Shown in pieces: positions 49,164 through 57,564 of a DNA stretch of 64,000 nt. The stretch lies in NCBI RefSeq assembly GCF_001931485.1, contig NZ_MSDV01000003.1, positions 62,001 through 126,000 on the forward strand, in the 5' to 3' direction. A model generated the notes under the pieces. The model searched no databases and was not told where the DNA came from. It was given only the letters and a program-made list of their open reading frames with translations. The first letter of the stretch is position 1, and each line of letters begins with the position of its first letter. The translations under genes and the position numbers were made by a program. The stretch comes from Burkholderia sp. SRS-W-2-2016. Its GTDB lineage: Bacteria; Pseudomonadota; Gammaproteobacteria; Burkholderiales; Burkholderiaceae.

Positions 49164-49820
49164 TCAGCCGGCCATCGCCGGATTCAGATCGACGAGGCGA
49201 TTGCTCATCACGTAGAACGTCAGCTCCGCGTTGTTGCGCAGCTTCATCTTCTCCAGCAGCCGGGTGCGATACACGCTGACCGTCTTTACCGACAGCGACA
49301 GCGTCGCCGCGATGTCGGTCAGCCGCTTGCCCGACGCGAGCATGCACAGCGTCTGGTATTCGCGGTCGGAGAGCTTTTCGTGCGGCAGCTGCTCGCCGTC
49401 GAACGACACGTAGTCGGCGAGCGCCTCGGCCATCGCCGGGCTCACGTATTTGCGGCCGGCGGCGACCTGCTGGATCGCGCGGATCATCTGCGCGGCGTCG
49501 ACGGTCTTCGACAGATAGCCGGACGCGCCGGCCTTCAGCGCGCGCACCGCGTACTGGTCCTCGCGGTACATCGAGAACATCAGCACCGCGACGCGCGGCG
49601 CCTTGCGTTTCAGGCGCTTCAGCACCTCGACGCCGTTCATGTCGGGCAGCGAAATGTCGAGCAGCACGACGTCGAAGTTTTGCTGGCTGACCGATTCGAG
49701 CGCTTCGCCGCCGTTTTGCGCCTCGGCCACCTCGCGCGCGATGCCGCGATCGAGCAGCAGCTGGCGCACGCCCTGGCGGACCACCGCGTGATCTTCGACG
49801 ATCAGGATGCGCAGGCTCAT
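49164..49820 (-). CDS. NarL/FixJ-type response regulator
   Basis: A 218-residue response regulator. Receiver: Asp10, phosphorylation site Asp55 (LLDISLPDMNG), Lys105 (GYLSKTV). The C-terminal LuxR-type helix-turn-helix is LSDREYQTLCMLASGKRLTD, then LSVKTVSVYRTRLLEKM. The partner kinase gene lies 10 bases upstream and is transcribed first, so the two form an operon. Target genes are not evident; the amino-acid permease gene is downstream. Confidence 0.93.
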   Translation of the reverse strand: MSLRILIVEDHAVVRQGVRQLLLDRGIAREVAEAQNGGEALESVSQQNFDVVLLDISLPDMNGVEVLKRLKRKAPRVAVLMFSMYREDQYAVRALKAGASGYLSKTVDAAQMIRAIQQVAAGRKYVSPAMAEALADYVSFDGEQLPHEKLSDREYQTLCMLASGKRLTDIAATLSLSVKTVSVYRTRLLEKMKLRNNAELTFYVMSNRLVDLNPAMAG

Positions 49821-49830
49821 GATCGCCGGC

Positions 49831-50697
49831 TCACGCTTGCAGCGCGCGCCGGGCGGCGCGCGGCGCGGGAAGGGGGGCGAGCAGCGCGTCCCACGCGAAG
49901 CGGGCCTGGAGCAGCGTGCCGCGCTGGGGCGCATCGGGCGCATCGGGTGCGCGGCTGGCGCGTCGCGCGCTTACGCGCAGCGTGCCGTCGAATGCGGCGC
50001 AGCGCGCCTGCATGCCGGTGAGGCCGAAATGACCGCCGGCCCGGCCGCCCTGTTTTTTCTGCGCGCCGCGTGACATGCCGATTCCGTCATCGCTAACGGA
50101 CAGCTTCAGATGGCGCGCGCCGGCTTCGATCCGCACCTCGACGTTGTTCGCCCGCGCATGCTTCGCGACGTTGTTCAGCGCTTCCTGCGCGACCCGGAAC
50201 ACCGCGAGCGCCGCGTCGCCGGACAGGCGCGCGAGCCGCGCGTCGTCGGCGCAGCTGAACGACGTGAGCAAGCCGGTGTGGCCGGCGAATTCATCGATCC
50301 ACTGCCGCAACGCCACACCGACGCCCAGCTCGAACGACGGCGCGTGCAGCTGCGCGACGGCCCCGCGATTGGCCGCGCAGACCGCATCGAGCGACCGATT
50401 GGCGAGCGCGAGCGCGGTCGTGCATTGCGGCGGCGCGTCGGCCGCCAGCCAGGTTTCGACGCCGGCGAGCGCGAAGCGCGTCGCGGTCAGCTCGGCGCCG
50501 ACGCCGTCGTGCAACTCGCGCGCGATGTGGCGGCGCACGCTCTCCTGCGCATCGACCAGTTCGGCCGACAACTCGCGCACGCGCGCACGCAATTGTTCCA
50601 ACTCGCGCTGCGCGGCGCGCAACGGGGCGTCGAAGCCATCACGCGGCGCCGGCGAGGCCAGCAGCGCGTCGAATGGGACGGCAGTCGACGTATCCAT
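49831..50697 (-). CDS. Sensor-less cytoplasmic histidine kinase (HisKA_3/NarX type)
   Basis: A 288-residue kinase with a coiled-coil lead-in (about 25-60), the HisKA_3 phosphorylation helix with His63 (RHIARELHDGVGAELTATRF), and an HATPase domain with N-box VAQEALNNVAKHA and G-box segments SVSDDGIGM and GGHFGLTGMQAR. It has no membrane segment, PAS or GAF domain, so the signal must come from elsewhere. An Ala/Pro/Arg-rich tail follows. The start at 50697 (MDTSTAVPF) is preferred over an ATG 19 codons upstream. Confidence 0.9.
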   Translation of the reverse strand: MDTSTAVPFDALLASPAPRDGFDAPLRAAQRELEQLRARVRELSAELVDAQESVRRHIARELHDGVGAELTATRFALAGVETWLAADAPPQCTTALALANRSLDAVCAANRGAVAQLHAPSFELGVGVALRQWIDEFAGHTGLLTSFSCADDARLARLSGDAALAVFRVAQEALNNVAKHARANNVEVRIEAGARHLKLSVSDDGIGMSRGAQKKQGGRAGGHFGLTGMQARCAAFDGTLRVSARRASRAPDAPDAPQRGTLLQARFAWDALLAPLPAPRAARRALQA

Positions 50698-51111
50698 GGA
50701 GATTCCTCTCAGGAAACGGGGTGGATGACGAAAGCGGGCGGGATGGCAAAACACGAATTTCGAACCTTTCCGAGCTGATCGTCGCGGGCGCGGCGCGACG
50801 GATAATTGCTACGGTTCAAGGTAACGAAATTTACATTCAGTAACAAGTCGGGCGGACCACGAGAGGCATCGAATTCGTCCTAACTTGCGGCGCGATGATA
50901 TCTCAAAAAAAAAGAAAAGTGCAGTCACACCAAGGCTTAGCGACGGTTTATTAGAAATCGCTTGATGTATTTTGCATGACCGACGTGTCAGAAAAATGCC
51001 GACACCGAATGTCAAGCGGACGAGGGCAATTTGTAACCGGCAACAAAAAAGGAGCCCGTAGGCTCCTTTCTGCGATTCGCGGCGCGCGGGCCGCGAAAAC
51101 GGGTGTGTCGC
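50698..51111. other. AT-rich intergenic region before the kinase operon
   Basis: 414 bases with a notable AT-rich core (about 50800-51000). It contains an A9 run near 50903, a direct repeat GTAAC-N14-GTAAC around 50821-50844 and the fpr terminator. A short AT-rich open frame here is not coding-like. Confidence 0.55.
51044..51069 (-). terminator. Rho-independent terminator after fpr
   Basis: Minus strand: a 9-bp stem (AAAGGAGCC, loop TACG, GGCTCCTTT) followed by TTTTGTTG. It lies about 45 bases past the fpr stop. Confidence 0.9.
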
Positions 51112-51882
51112 TCAGCCGACGAAGGCCTTTTCGACCACGTAGTGACCCGGGTCGTTGTTGCTGCCTTCCTTGAAGCCCATGTCGTCGAGCAGCTTGCGCG
51201 TGTCGCGCAGCATGTGCGGGCTGCCGCACAGCATGATGCGGTCGTTCTCGAGCGAGAAGCCCGGCACGCCGAGGTCGGCGAACAGCTTTTCGGTTTCGAT
51301 CAGCTCGGTGATGCGGCCGCGGTTCTGGAACGCTTCGCGCGTGACGGTCGGGTAGTACAGCAGCTTTTCCTGCACCAGTTCGCCGAGGTGCTCGTGCGCC
51401 GGCAGGTGGTCGGTGATGTATTCCTTGTACGCGAGTTCGTCGACGAAACGGCAGGTGTGGGTCAACACCACGCGTTCGTAGCGGTCGTAAATGTCCGGAT
51501 CCTTGATGATCGACATGAACGGCGCGAGGCCCGTGCCGGTGGACAGCAGCCACAGCGTCTTGCCCGGCAGCAGGTTGTCGGCAACCAGCGTACCGACCGG
51601 CTTCTTGCCGATCAGCACTTCGTCGCCGACCTTCAGGTGTTGCAGACGCGACGTGAGCGGACCGTCCTGCACCTTGATGCTGAGGAATTCGAGATGTTCT
51701 TCGTAGTTCGCACTCGCGAGGCTATAGGCGCGGATCAGCGGCTTGCCGTCGACCTGCAGGCCGACCATCGTGAACTGGCCGTTTTCGAAGCGGAACCCCG
51801 GGTCGCGCGTGCAGGTGAAGCTGAAAAGCGTATCGGTCCAGTGATGGACGCTCAGGACGGTTTGTGAATTCAGGTTGCTCAT
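51112..51882 (-). CDS. fpr: Ferredoxin--NADP reductase
   Basis: Fpr moves electrons between NADPH and ferredoxin or flavodoxin and takes part in oxidative-stress and iron metabolism. The 256-residue protein has the FAD motif RAYSLAS, the NADPH phosphate loop STGTGLAPFMSI, the LCGSPHMLRD segment and the C-terminal HYVVEKAFVG, which matches bacterial subclass I FNRs. The start at 51882 (MSNLNSQTVLSVHHW) is chosen over an in-frame ATG 41 codons upstream with unrelated residues. Confidence 0.96.
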   Translation of the reverse strand: MSNLNSQTVLSVHHWTDTLFSFTCTRDPGFRFENGQFTMVGLQVDGKPLIRAYSLASANYEEHLEFLSIKVQDGPLTSRLQHLKVGDEVLIGKKPVGTLVADNLLPGKTLWLLSTGTGLAPFMSIIKDPDIYDRYERVVLTHTCRFVDELAYKEYITDHLPAHEHLGELVQEKLLYYPTVTREAFQNRGRITELIETEKLFADLGVPGFSLENDRIMLCGSPHMLRDTRKLLDDMGFKEGSNNDPGHYVVEKAFVG

Positions 51883-52377
51883 GGCTTCTTGGATAGTGCG
51901 AAAACAAAGGCGGCCAGTCGTTGGAGCCGGCCGGCACGGCAATGGGCGATGCTGCGCGCTTCTGGGCGCGTTTGCGTGCCCCCCGCGGGCGGGAGTCACG
52001 CGCAATCCGCCATTTTACCGTGCCCGGCGGACGGGGCCTCGGCGCGACGGTCGAGCGAGGTAAAGCGGGTTGCCGGACCAGCAAAGCGTGGGCGCCGGTG
52101 GCTTGGCGCCGCAAGTACGTCGGCGTGAATGCGGCCGTGCTTCAGCGGGGTACGGCGATTCGGCGAACGCCGCGCGGGGCGGCTGCCATTGGCTGCCCGG
52201 CAGGCGCGATAAGCAGCGCGGCGCGCGGACGACAATTTTCAGGATGATACCTAAAGGTAGCGTGCGCTGCAGCATTGACCCTGCTGAGAAAACTGGCAAA
52301 CGGGGGCGCAACGGCCCCCGAAGCGCCCGATCCGCCTTAAGTCGTCCCCAAGCCGCCCCAAGCCGCCCTAAGCCGCC
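51883..52377. other. Intergenic region between fpr and the ABC permease
   Basis: 495 bases with no supported gene. It contains a short 10-bp tandem array and a terminator hairpin for the ABC operon at its right end, and presumably the fpr promoter at the left. Confidence 0.5.
52290..52320 (-). terminator. Candidate terminator of the ABC-importer operon
   Basis: Minus strand: a 7-bp GC stem (CGGGGGC...GCCCCCG, 52320 to 52301) is followed by TTTGCCAGTTTTCTC. The T-tract is interrupted, so this is a moderate call. It lies about 58 bases past the last permease gene. Confidence 0.6.
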
Positions 52378-52390
52378 CTAAGCCGCCGCC
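52331..52390. repeat. 10-bp tandem array over a permease stop codon
   Basis: About six head-to-tail 10-mers, consensus AGCCGCCCTA. Four (52351-52390) match closely and two flanking units are degenerate. The permease stop codon (52378-52380) falls inside one copy. Confidence 0.85.
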
Positions 52391-53331
52391 CGCTTCGCCC
52401 CGCGCTGCTTCAGCACCCGCGCCTGCAGCACGATCACCAGCAGCAGGAACACGCCGCGAATCACCGACTGCCAGTACGCCGACAGGCTGATGAACCCCAG
52501 CCCGTTTTCGAAGTTCAGCAGATTGAACACGAGCCCGAGCAGCAGCACGCCGGCGATCGTCATCGCGACCGAGCCTTCGCCGCCCGTCAGCAGTGTGCCG
52601 CCGAGCACGACCGCCGAGATCGCGAACAGCTCCCAGCCGACCCCTTCGTTCGGCTGCCCGGCGCCGAACTGCGCGGCGAGGATCACGCCGGCCATCCCGG
52701 CCAGCAGCCCGCTGACCGCATACGCCATCACCAGCGTGCGGTCGACGTTCAGGCCCATCAGCCGCGCTGCTTCCTCGCTGCCGCCGATCGCCAGCGAATG
52801 CCGGCCAAAACGCGTGCTGCGCAGCGCGAGCCAGCCGGCCACCGCCGCGACCAGCGCGACCAGACCCGGAATCGGCAGCCCGAACAGATCGCCCTGGCCG
52901 AAGTCGCCGAAATTCGATTCGGCGGCGATCGACACCGCATCGTTCCTGCCGAGCAGCAGCGCGACGCCGTGCGCGCCGAGACTGGTCGCGAGCGTGACGA
53001 TGAACGGCAGGATCTTGAGCCGGGTGATGATCACCCCGTTCAGCACGCCGACCGCGAGCCCGGCCGCGCAGCCGGCCAGCACCGCGACCCAGCCGCCGTA
53101 CACGCTGGTCAGCGCGGCCACCACGCTGGCGAGCGCCGCGACCGTGCCGACCGACAGATCGATCCCGCCGGTGATGATCACGAAGGCCATGCCGATCGAG
53201 ATCAGCGCGAACATCGAGTTGTAGCGCCAGAACGACGTGATGTTGTACGCCGAGCCGAAGTGCTCGTAGCGCACGAGGCCGAGCACGACCAGCGCCGCGA
53301 GCGCGAGCAGGATAGGAAGATTCTTTTTCAT
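52378..53331 (-). CDS. yjfF: YjfF-type sugar ABC transporter permease
   Basis: The second permease of a CUT2 ABC importer (RbsC fold). The 317-residue protein has about 9-10 membrane segments, the characteristic ITGGIDLSVGTVAALASV, and a late LFAISAVVLGGTLLTGGEG. Similarity to YjfF and the four-gene order indicate a galactofuranose-type system; the actual sugar is not proven. It follows the YtfT-type gene after 30 bases. Confidence 0.87.
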   Translation of the reverse strand: MKKNLPILLALAALVVLGLVRYEHFGSAYNITSFWRYNSMFALISIGMAFVIITGGIDLSVGTVAALASVVAALTSVYGGWVAVLAGCAAGLAVGVLNGVIITRLKILPFIVTLATSLGAHGVALLLGRNDAVSIAAESNFGDFGQGDLFGLPIPGLVALVAAVAGWLALRSTRFGRHSLAIGGSEEAARLMGLNVDRTLVMAYAVSGLLAGMAGVILAAQFGAGQPNEGVGWELFAISAVVLGGTLLTGGEGSVAMTIAGVLLLGLVFNLLNFENGLGFISLSAYWQSVIRGVFLLLVIVLQARVLKQRGAKRAAA

Positions 53332-53361
53332 CGCATCGAGTCCTGAGATGGCGTGCGCGGA

Positions 53362-54417
53362 TCAGCGCGAGCGCCGCTGCACATAAACGGCCGCGACGAT
53401 GATGCCGGCCTTCACGACCAGCGCGGCCGCATCGGGGATGCCGTGCGCGAGCAGCGTGTAGCGCAGCAACTGGATGATCAGCGCGCCGATCAGCGTGCCG
53501 CCGATATATGCCTTGCCGCCGGTCAGCGCGGTGCCGCCCACCGCAACCGCGGCGATCGCGTCGAGCTCGACGCCGAGCCCGACCACGTTCGCATCCGACG
53601 ACGAATTCACCGAGATCGAGATCAGCCCCGCGAGCCCGGCAAGCGCCGCGCACAGCGTGTAGGCGATCAGCTTGATGGTCGCGGTCGGCACCCCGCACAG
53701 ATACGCGGCCTTCTCGTTGCCGCCGGTGATCAGCAGATACTGGCCGAACAGCGTCTTGCGCACGACCCACGCGAACAGGCCGACCAGCGCGAGCATCAGC
53801 AGCACCTGGAACGGCACGCCGGCGACCTTGCCTAGCGCGATCCACTGGAACGCCGGGGTGTTGAACGCCTGCAGACTGCCGTCGGTGACGACCTGGGCGA
53901 TCCCGCGGCCGGCGATGAACAGCACCAGCGTCGCGACGATCGGCTGCACCGCTAAACGTGTGACGAGCAGACCGTTGAACACGCCGCACACGGCCGCTGC
54001 GAGCACCGGCAGCACGAACGCGAGCCCGATGCCGAGCGGTCCCGCAATATTCAGGAACAGCATCGGCGCGAGCGCGCCCGAAATCGCCATCGATGCGCCG
54101 ACCGACAGATCGATCCCGCCGGTCGCGACCACCAGCGTCATGCCGATGCCGACGATCACGATCGTCACGACCTGCGTCATGTTCACGTTGAAGGTCTGCA
54201 GCGACCAGAAATGCGGCGTGAAGATCAGGTTGAACAGCACCATCGCGAGCAGCACGATCACTTCGCGCTGCATCGCCAGATGGCGCAATTTCTGCACGGT
54301 GCTCGAGGCGCGCGTGCGCGGAGTGGCCGCCGCTTGCGACGGCGCAGCGTCGCCGCGCGATGCGGCGGCGCCCGGCGCGTCGGCCGGCAGCGAATTTGAA
54401 TGAAGCTTAAGCGCCAT
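53362..54417 (-). CDS. ytfT: YtfT-type sugar ABC transporter permease
   Basis: The first permease. The 351-residue protein has a roughly 50-residue polar N-terminal tail, then about 10 membrane segments with VATGGIDLSVGASMAISGAL and QPIVATLVLFIAGRGIAQVV, the latter matching YtfT closely. GVELDAIAAVAVGGTALTGG is the conserved cytoplasmic loop that touches the ATPase. The start at 54417 overlaps the ATPase stop by 11 bases, so translation is coupled. A longer upstream start would lie within ytfR. Confidence 0.89.
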   Translation of the reverse strand: MALKLHSNSLPADAPGAAASRGDAAPSQAAATPRTRASSTVQKLRHLAMQREVIVLLAMVLFNLIFTPHFWSLQTFNVNMTQVVTIVIVGIGMTLVVATGGIDLSVGASMAISGALAPMLFLNIAGPLGIGLAFVLPVLAAAVCGVFNGLLVTRLAVQPIVATLVLFIAGRGIAQVVTDGSLQAFNTPAFQWIALGKVAGVPFQVLLMLALVGLFAWVVRKTLFGQYLLITGGNEKAAYLCGVPTATIKLIAYTLCAALAGLAGLISISVNSSSDANVVGLGVELDAIAAVAVGGTALTGGKAYIGGTLIGALIIQLLRYTLLAHGIPDAAALVVKAGIIVAAVYVQRRSR

Positions 54418-56032
54418 GACGGTCGCCTCCCAACGCGTCTTCGATATGTGCCGATTGCGCGGCGTCGGCGAGCGCCGAGTGGCCCTCGCTGCCGTACGCG
54501 ATCGCATCCATGATCGCGGTCTCGCTCATCTCGGCGCCGTTCAGTTCGGCGACCGTGCGGCCGTCGCGGATCACCACCGCGCGGTCCGCGACCGCGGTCA
54601 GTTCCTCCAGCTCGGACGCCGACAGCAGCACCGCGAGTCCCGCGTCGCGCAACTCGCGCACGATCTTCGCGACGTCCGCCTTCGCGCCGACGTCGATCCC
54701 GCGAGTCGGCTCGTCGAGCAGCAGCAGCGACGGCTCGGCCGCCAGCCAGCGCGCGAGCAGTACTTTCTGCTGATTGCCGCCGGACAGTTCGCGGATCGGT
54801 TGATCGGCGGAGCGCAGCTTGATGCCAAGCGATGCGATGAAACGATCGACGATCGCCTGCTGCTTCTTCACGTCCACCACGCCGTTTTTCGCGAGCGTGC
54901 GCAGACAGACCAGCGTGAGGTTGTCGCGCACCGACAGCTCCGGCACGATCCCTTCGCCCTTGCGGTCCTCGGTCAGATACGCGAGACCGCGCGCGATCGC
55001 ATCCTGCGGCGACTTCAGCGCGACCGCCTCGCCGCCGATCGAGAGCGAGCCTTGAGCAAGAGGATCGGCGCCGAACATCAGCCGCATCGTTTCGGTGCGG
55101 CCCGAGCCGAGCAGGCCGGCGAGGCCGACCGCTTCGCCCGCGTGCACATCGAGCGATACCCCGTTGACCTTCGGCGGCGCGCCGAGCTGGCTCGCGCCGA
55201 TCACCTGCTTGCCGCGCTTGGCGAGATTCGCTTCGCGCGACGCGGTGTCTTCCTGCACCACCGCGGCGAGCGAGCGGCCGAGCATCGTGGTGACGAGTTG
55301 CAGCTTGTCCATCTCGGCCATCGTGCTTTGCGCGACCGTCTGGCCGTCGCGCATCACGGTCACGCGATCGCACAGCGCATACAGTTCGTCGAGCCGGTGC
55401 GACACGAAGATCACCGCGCGGCCGTCGTCGCGCAGCTTGCGCACGACGGTGAACAGCAGCTCGACTTCGCGTTCGTCGAGCGACGAGGTCGACTCGTCCA
55501 TGATCACCATCTTCGCGTCCGACGACACCGCCCGCGCGAGCGCGACCATCTGCTGGATCGCGGTCGAATAGCGGCCGACCGGTTTCTTCACATCGATTTG
55601 CAGCCCGAACGATTCGAGCAGCGCGCTAGCGCGCTGCTGCACCGTGCGCCAATCGATCAGACCGAAGCGGCGCGGCTCGCGGCCCAGAAAAATGTTTTCC
55701 GCGACCGAGCGGAACGGCACCAGGTTGATCTCCTGGTAGATCGTGCTGATGCCCGCCTCGCGCGCCTGCTTCGGGGTGCGGAAATCGACTTCGCGGCCTT
55801 CGAAGCGCACGCTGCCCGAGCCGCGCCGATAGGCGCCGGTCAGGATCTTGATCATCGTCGATTTGCCGGCGCCGTTCTGGCCGATCAGCGCGTGGACTTC
55901 GCCCGCGGCGACGCTCAGATTGGCGCCGCGCAGCGCGGGTACGCCGCCGAAGCTGATGCCGATGTCCTGCATCTCGAGCAGCGGGGTACGGGTAAGAGGG
56001 GAGTGACGCGTGTGCGTGCCGGATTCCGTCAC
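54407..56032 (-). CDS. ytfR: YtfR-type sugar ABC transporter ATPase (two NBDs)
   Basis: A 541-residue tandem-NBD ATPase of the RbsA/MglA/YtfR type. The first domain has a proper Walker A (GQNGAGKST at 51-59) but a degenerate signature (RYSTAIQQMVALARAV), and its Walker B is VIMDESTSSLD. The second domain has a degenerate Walker A (GLLGSGRTE) and a canonical signature LSGGNQQKVLLARWL with Walker B LLLLDEPTRGID. This split of good and bad motifs is normal for CUT2 importers. It starts after a 333-base spacer behind the binding-protein gene. Confidence 0.91.
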   Translation of the reverse strand: MTESGTHTRHSPLTRTPLLEMQDIGISFGGVPALRGANLSVAAGEVHALIGQNGAGKSTMIKILTGAYRRGSGSVRFEGREVDFRTPKQAREAGISTIYQEINLVPFRSVAENIFLGREPRRFGLIDWRTVQQRASALLESFGLQIDVKKPVGRYSTAIQQMVALARAVSSDAKMVIMDESTSSLDEREVELLFTVVRKLRDDGRAVIFVSHRLDELYALCDRVTVMRDGQTVAQSTMAEMDKLQLVTTMLGRSLAAVVQEDTASREANLAKRGKQVIGASQLGAPPKVNGVSLDVHAGEAVGLAGLLGSGRTETMRLMFGADPLAQGSLSIGGEAVALKSPQDAIARGLAYLTEDRKGEGIVPELSVRDNLTLVCLRTLAKNGVVDVKKQQAIVDRFIASLGIKLRSADQPIRELSGGNQQKVLLARWLAAEPSLLLLDEPTRGIDVGAKADVAKIVRELRDAGLAVLLSASELEELTAVADRAVVIRDGRTVAELNGAEMSETAIMDAIAYGSEGHSALADAAQSAHIEDALGGDRHGA

Positions 56033-56365
56033 GGTGTTCTCCTGATGCGGATGCTGCCGGTGGTGCCGGGGTTACGTCGGTTTGCGTTGAGTGCGTCGGA
56101 GTGGGGGAGGGCGCCGCGCGCCCGGCGCGGGTCCGCGGCGCATGCGCGCGGGACCTGCGGGGCGGGCCGACCCATGTTACGCCGCATAAAAACGAAGCGA
56201 CGGTCCGTGGGTGACGGGCGCGTCGCTTCGAACCCTTCCCGCCACCCGCCCGACGAGGAGACCTTCATTGGAAGGCGGGTGACTTCCTGCTACAACGCTG
56301 TAGCTGGCGCCGGGGAAGCCGCTGAAGCGAGCGCCGCGTTCAGGCGCGCTGCCCCGGGTTCGCGC
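56033..56365. other. Spacer between binding-protein and ATPase genes
   Basis: 333 bases within the ABC operon with no gene. It holds an intrinsic terminator and a second possible hairpin (CACCCGCC at 56243-56250 pairing with GGCGGGTG at 56274-56281). Confidence 0.65.
56188..56230 (-). terminator. Intra-operon terminator/attenuator after the binding-protein gene
   Basis: Minus strand: a perfect 10-bp stem (CGAAGCGACG at 56230-56221, complement at 56202-56193) with a structured 18-base loop is followed by TTTTT (56192-56188). It separates the binding-protein gene from the ATPase gene and would favour excess binding protein over membrane components. Confidence 0.8.
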
Positions 56366-57385
56366 TCAATAGCCGTACTGCATGCTCTGCTGCACGTTGC
56401 TCTTGTCGTAGAAGCGGTCCGACACCTTGACCCACGTCGGGATCTTTTCGCCCTTCGCGTAGCGCTGCGCGACATCGCACGCGAGCGGGCCGAAGAACGG
56501 GCTCGACTGCACGCTCGCGCCGAGTTCGCCGGCGGCGATCGCGTCCATGCCGCCCTTGGTGCCGTCGATCGTGACGATCTGGATGTCTTTGCCCGGCTGC
56601 TTGCCGGCCGCCTTGATCGCGGCGATCGCGCCGAGCGCCATTTCGTCGTTGTGCGCGTACACCGCGGTCACGTCCGGATGCGCCTGCAGCAGCGTTTCCA
56701 TCACCTGACGGCCCTTGTCGCGCGCGAAGTCGCCGCTTTGCGACGCGATGATCGTCATGCCCGGATTCTTCGCGATCACTTCGTCGAAGCCCTTCTTGCG
56801 GTCGTTCGCGGCCGACGCGCCAGTCGTGCCTTCGAGTTCGATGATCTTCGCCTTGCCGCCCGTCGCCTTGACGAGCCAGTCACCGGCGCGATGGCCCTGA
56901 TCGATGAAGTCCGAACCGATGAAGGTGATGTAGTCGCGGCCCGCCTTCGCGACCGACTGATCGACGTCGCGGTCGACGAGGATCACCGGAATGCCGGCCT
57001 TTTTAGCCTGCAACACGATCGGCGCCAGCGGCTTTTCTTCGCGCGGCGGGAACACCAGCAGATCGACGTGCTGCGCGATCATGCTTTGAATGTCGGAAAC
57101 CTGTTTGGAGTTCGAACCATTGGCGTCGGTCATCACGACCTGCCAGCCGCACTTCGCGGCGATGTCCTTGAAGCTCTTGGTTTCCGCGAGACGCCACGGG
57201 TTGTTGCTTTCGGTTTGCGCGAAGCCGACCTTCAGCGGGGTCTTGGTCGACAACTTCGGCAATGCGTCGTCGGCGTGCGCGAGCGCGCCACCGAAACCGA
57301 TTGCCAGAGCCAGCAGAGAAGCTGCCAGCGGACGGATCTGTTGCTTGCGCGCGAGACCGCGCGACTGCGTGTTGAGCGACGCCAT
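56366..57385 (-). CDS. ytfQ: YtfQ-type periplasmic sugar-binding protein
   Basis: The 339-residue periplasmic binding protein of the importer. A signal peptide (about 1-38, hydrophobic ASLLALAIGFGGALAHA) precedes a two-lobe type I periplasmic-binding domain. LKVGFAQTESNNPWRLAETK, then ELEGTTGASAANDRKKGFDE and IIASQSGDFARDKGRQVME align well with E. coli YtfQ (galactofuranose). It lies downstream of the LacI-type regulator on the same strand and upstream of a terminator. Confidence 0.92.
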   Translation of the reverse strand: MASLNTQSRGLARKQQIRPLAASLLALAIGFGGALAHADDALPKLSTKTPLKVGFAQTESNNPWRLAETKSFKDIAAKCGWQVVMTDANGSNSKQVSDIQSMIAQHVDLLVFPPREEKPLAPIVLQAKKAGIPVILVDRDVDQSVAKAGRDYITFIGSDFIDQGHRAGDWLVKATGGKAKIIELEGTTGASAANDRKKGFDEVIAKNPGMTIIASQSGDFARDKGRQVMETLLQAHPDVTAVYAHNDEMALGAIAAIKAAGKQPGKDIQIVTIDGTKGGMDAIAAGELGASVQSSPFFGPLACDVAQRYAKGEKIPTWVKVSDRFYDKSNVQQSMQYGY

Positions 57386-57564
57386 GTCTTCCTCCAGTAA
57401 CCGGTGAGGGTTGTGTATTTGCTTTTTGTGCTGCCGGATTGCCGTGTGCCGTGCGGGGAGTCCGGCGCGTTGTGCGCCGGCGACGACCCAACGAGCTTAT
57501 TACTCGCGAGCGGTCGTCCTTCCCGACCCGACGTGCCGATTATTCCACCCGGAATTATTATCGG

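Noticed and set aside
50809..51015. 68-codon minus-strand frame in AT-rich DNA
   Set aside because: It lacks the GC3 bias of neighbours, has a poly-Phe stretch from an A-run and no RBS.
54416..57400. Very long plus-strand open frame (about 994 codons) across the ABC-importer genes
   Set aside because: It is antisense to three clear genes, arginine-rich and without any domain; it is an artefact of high GC3.
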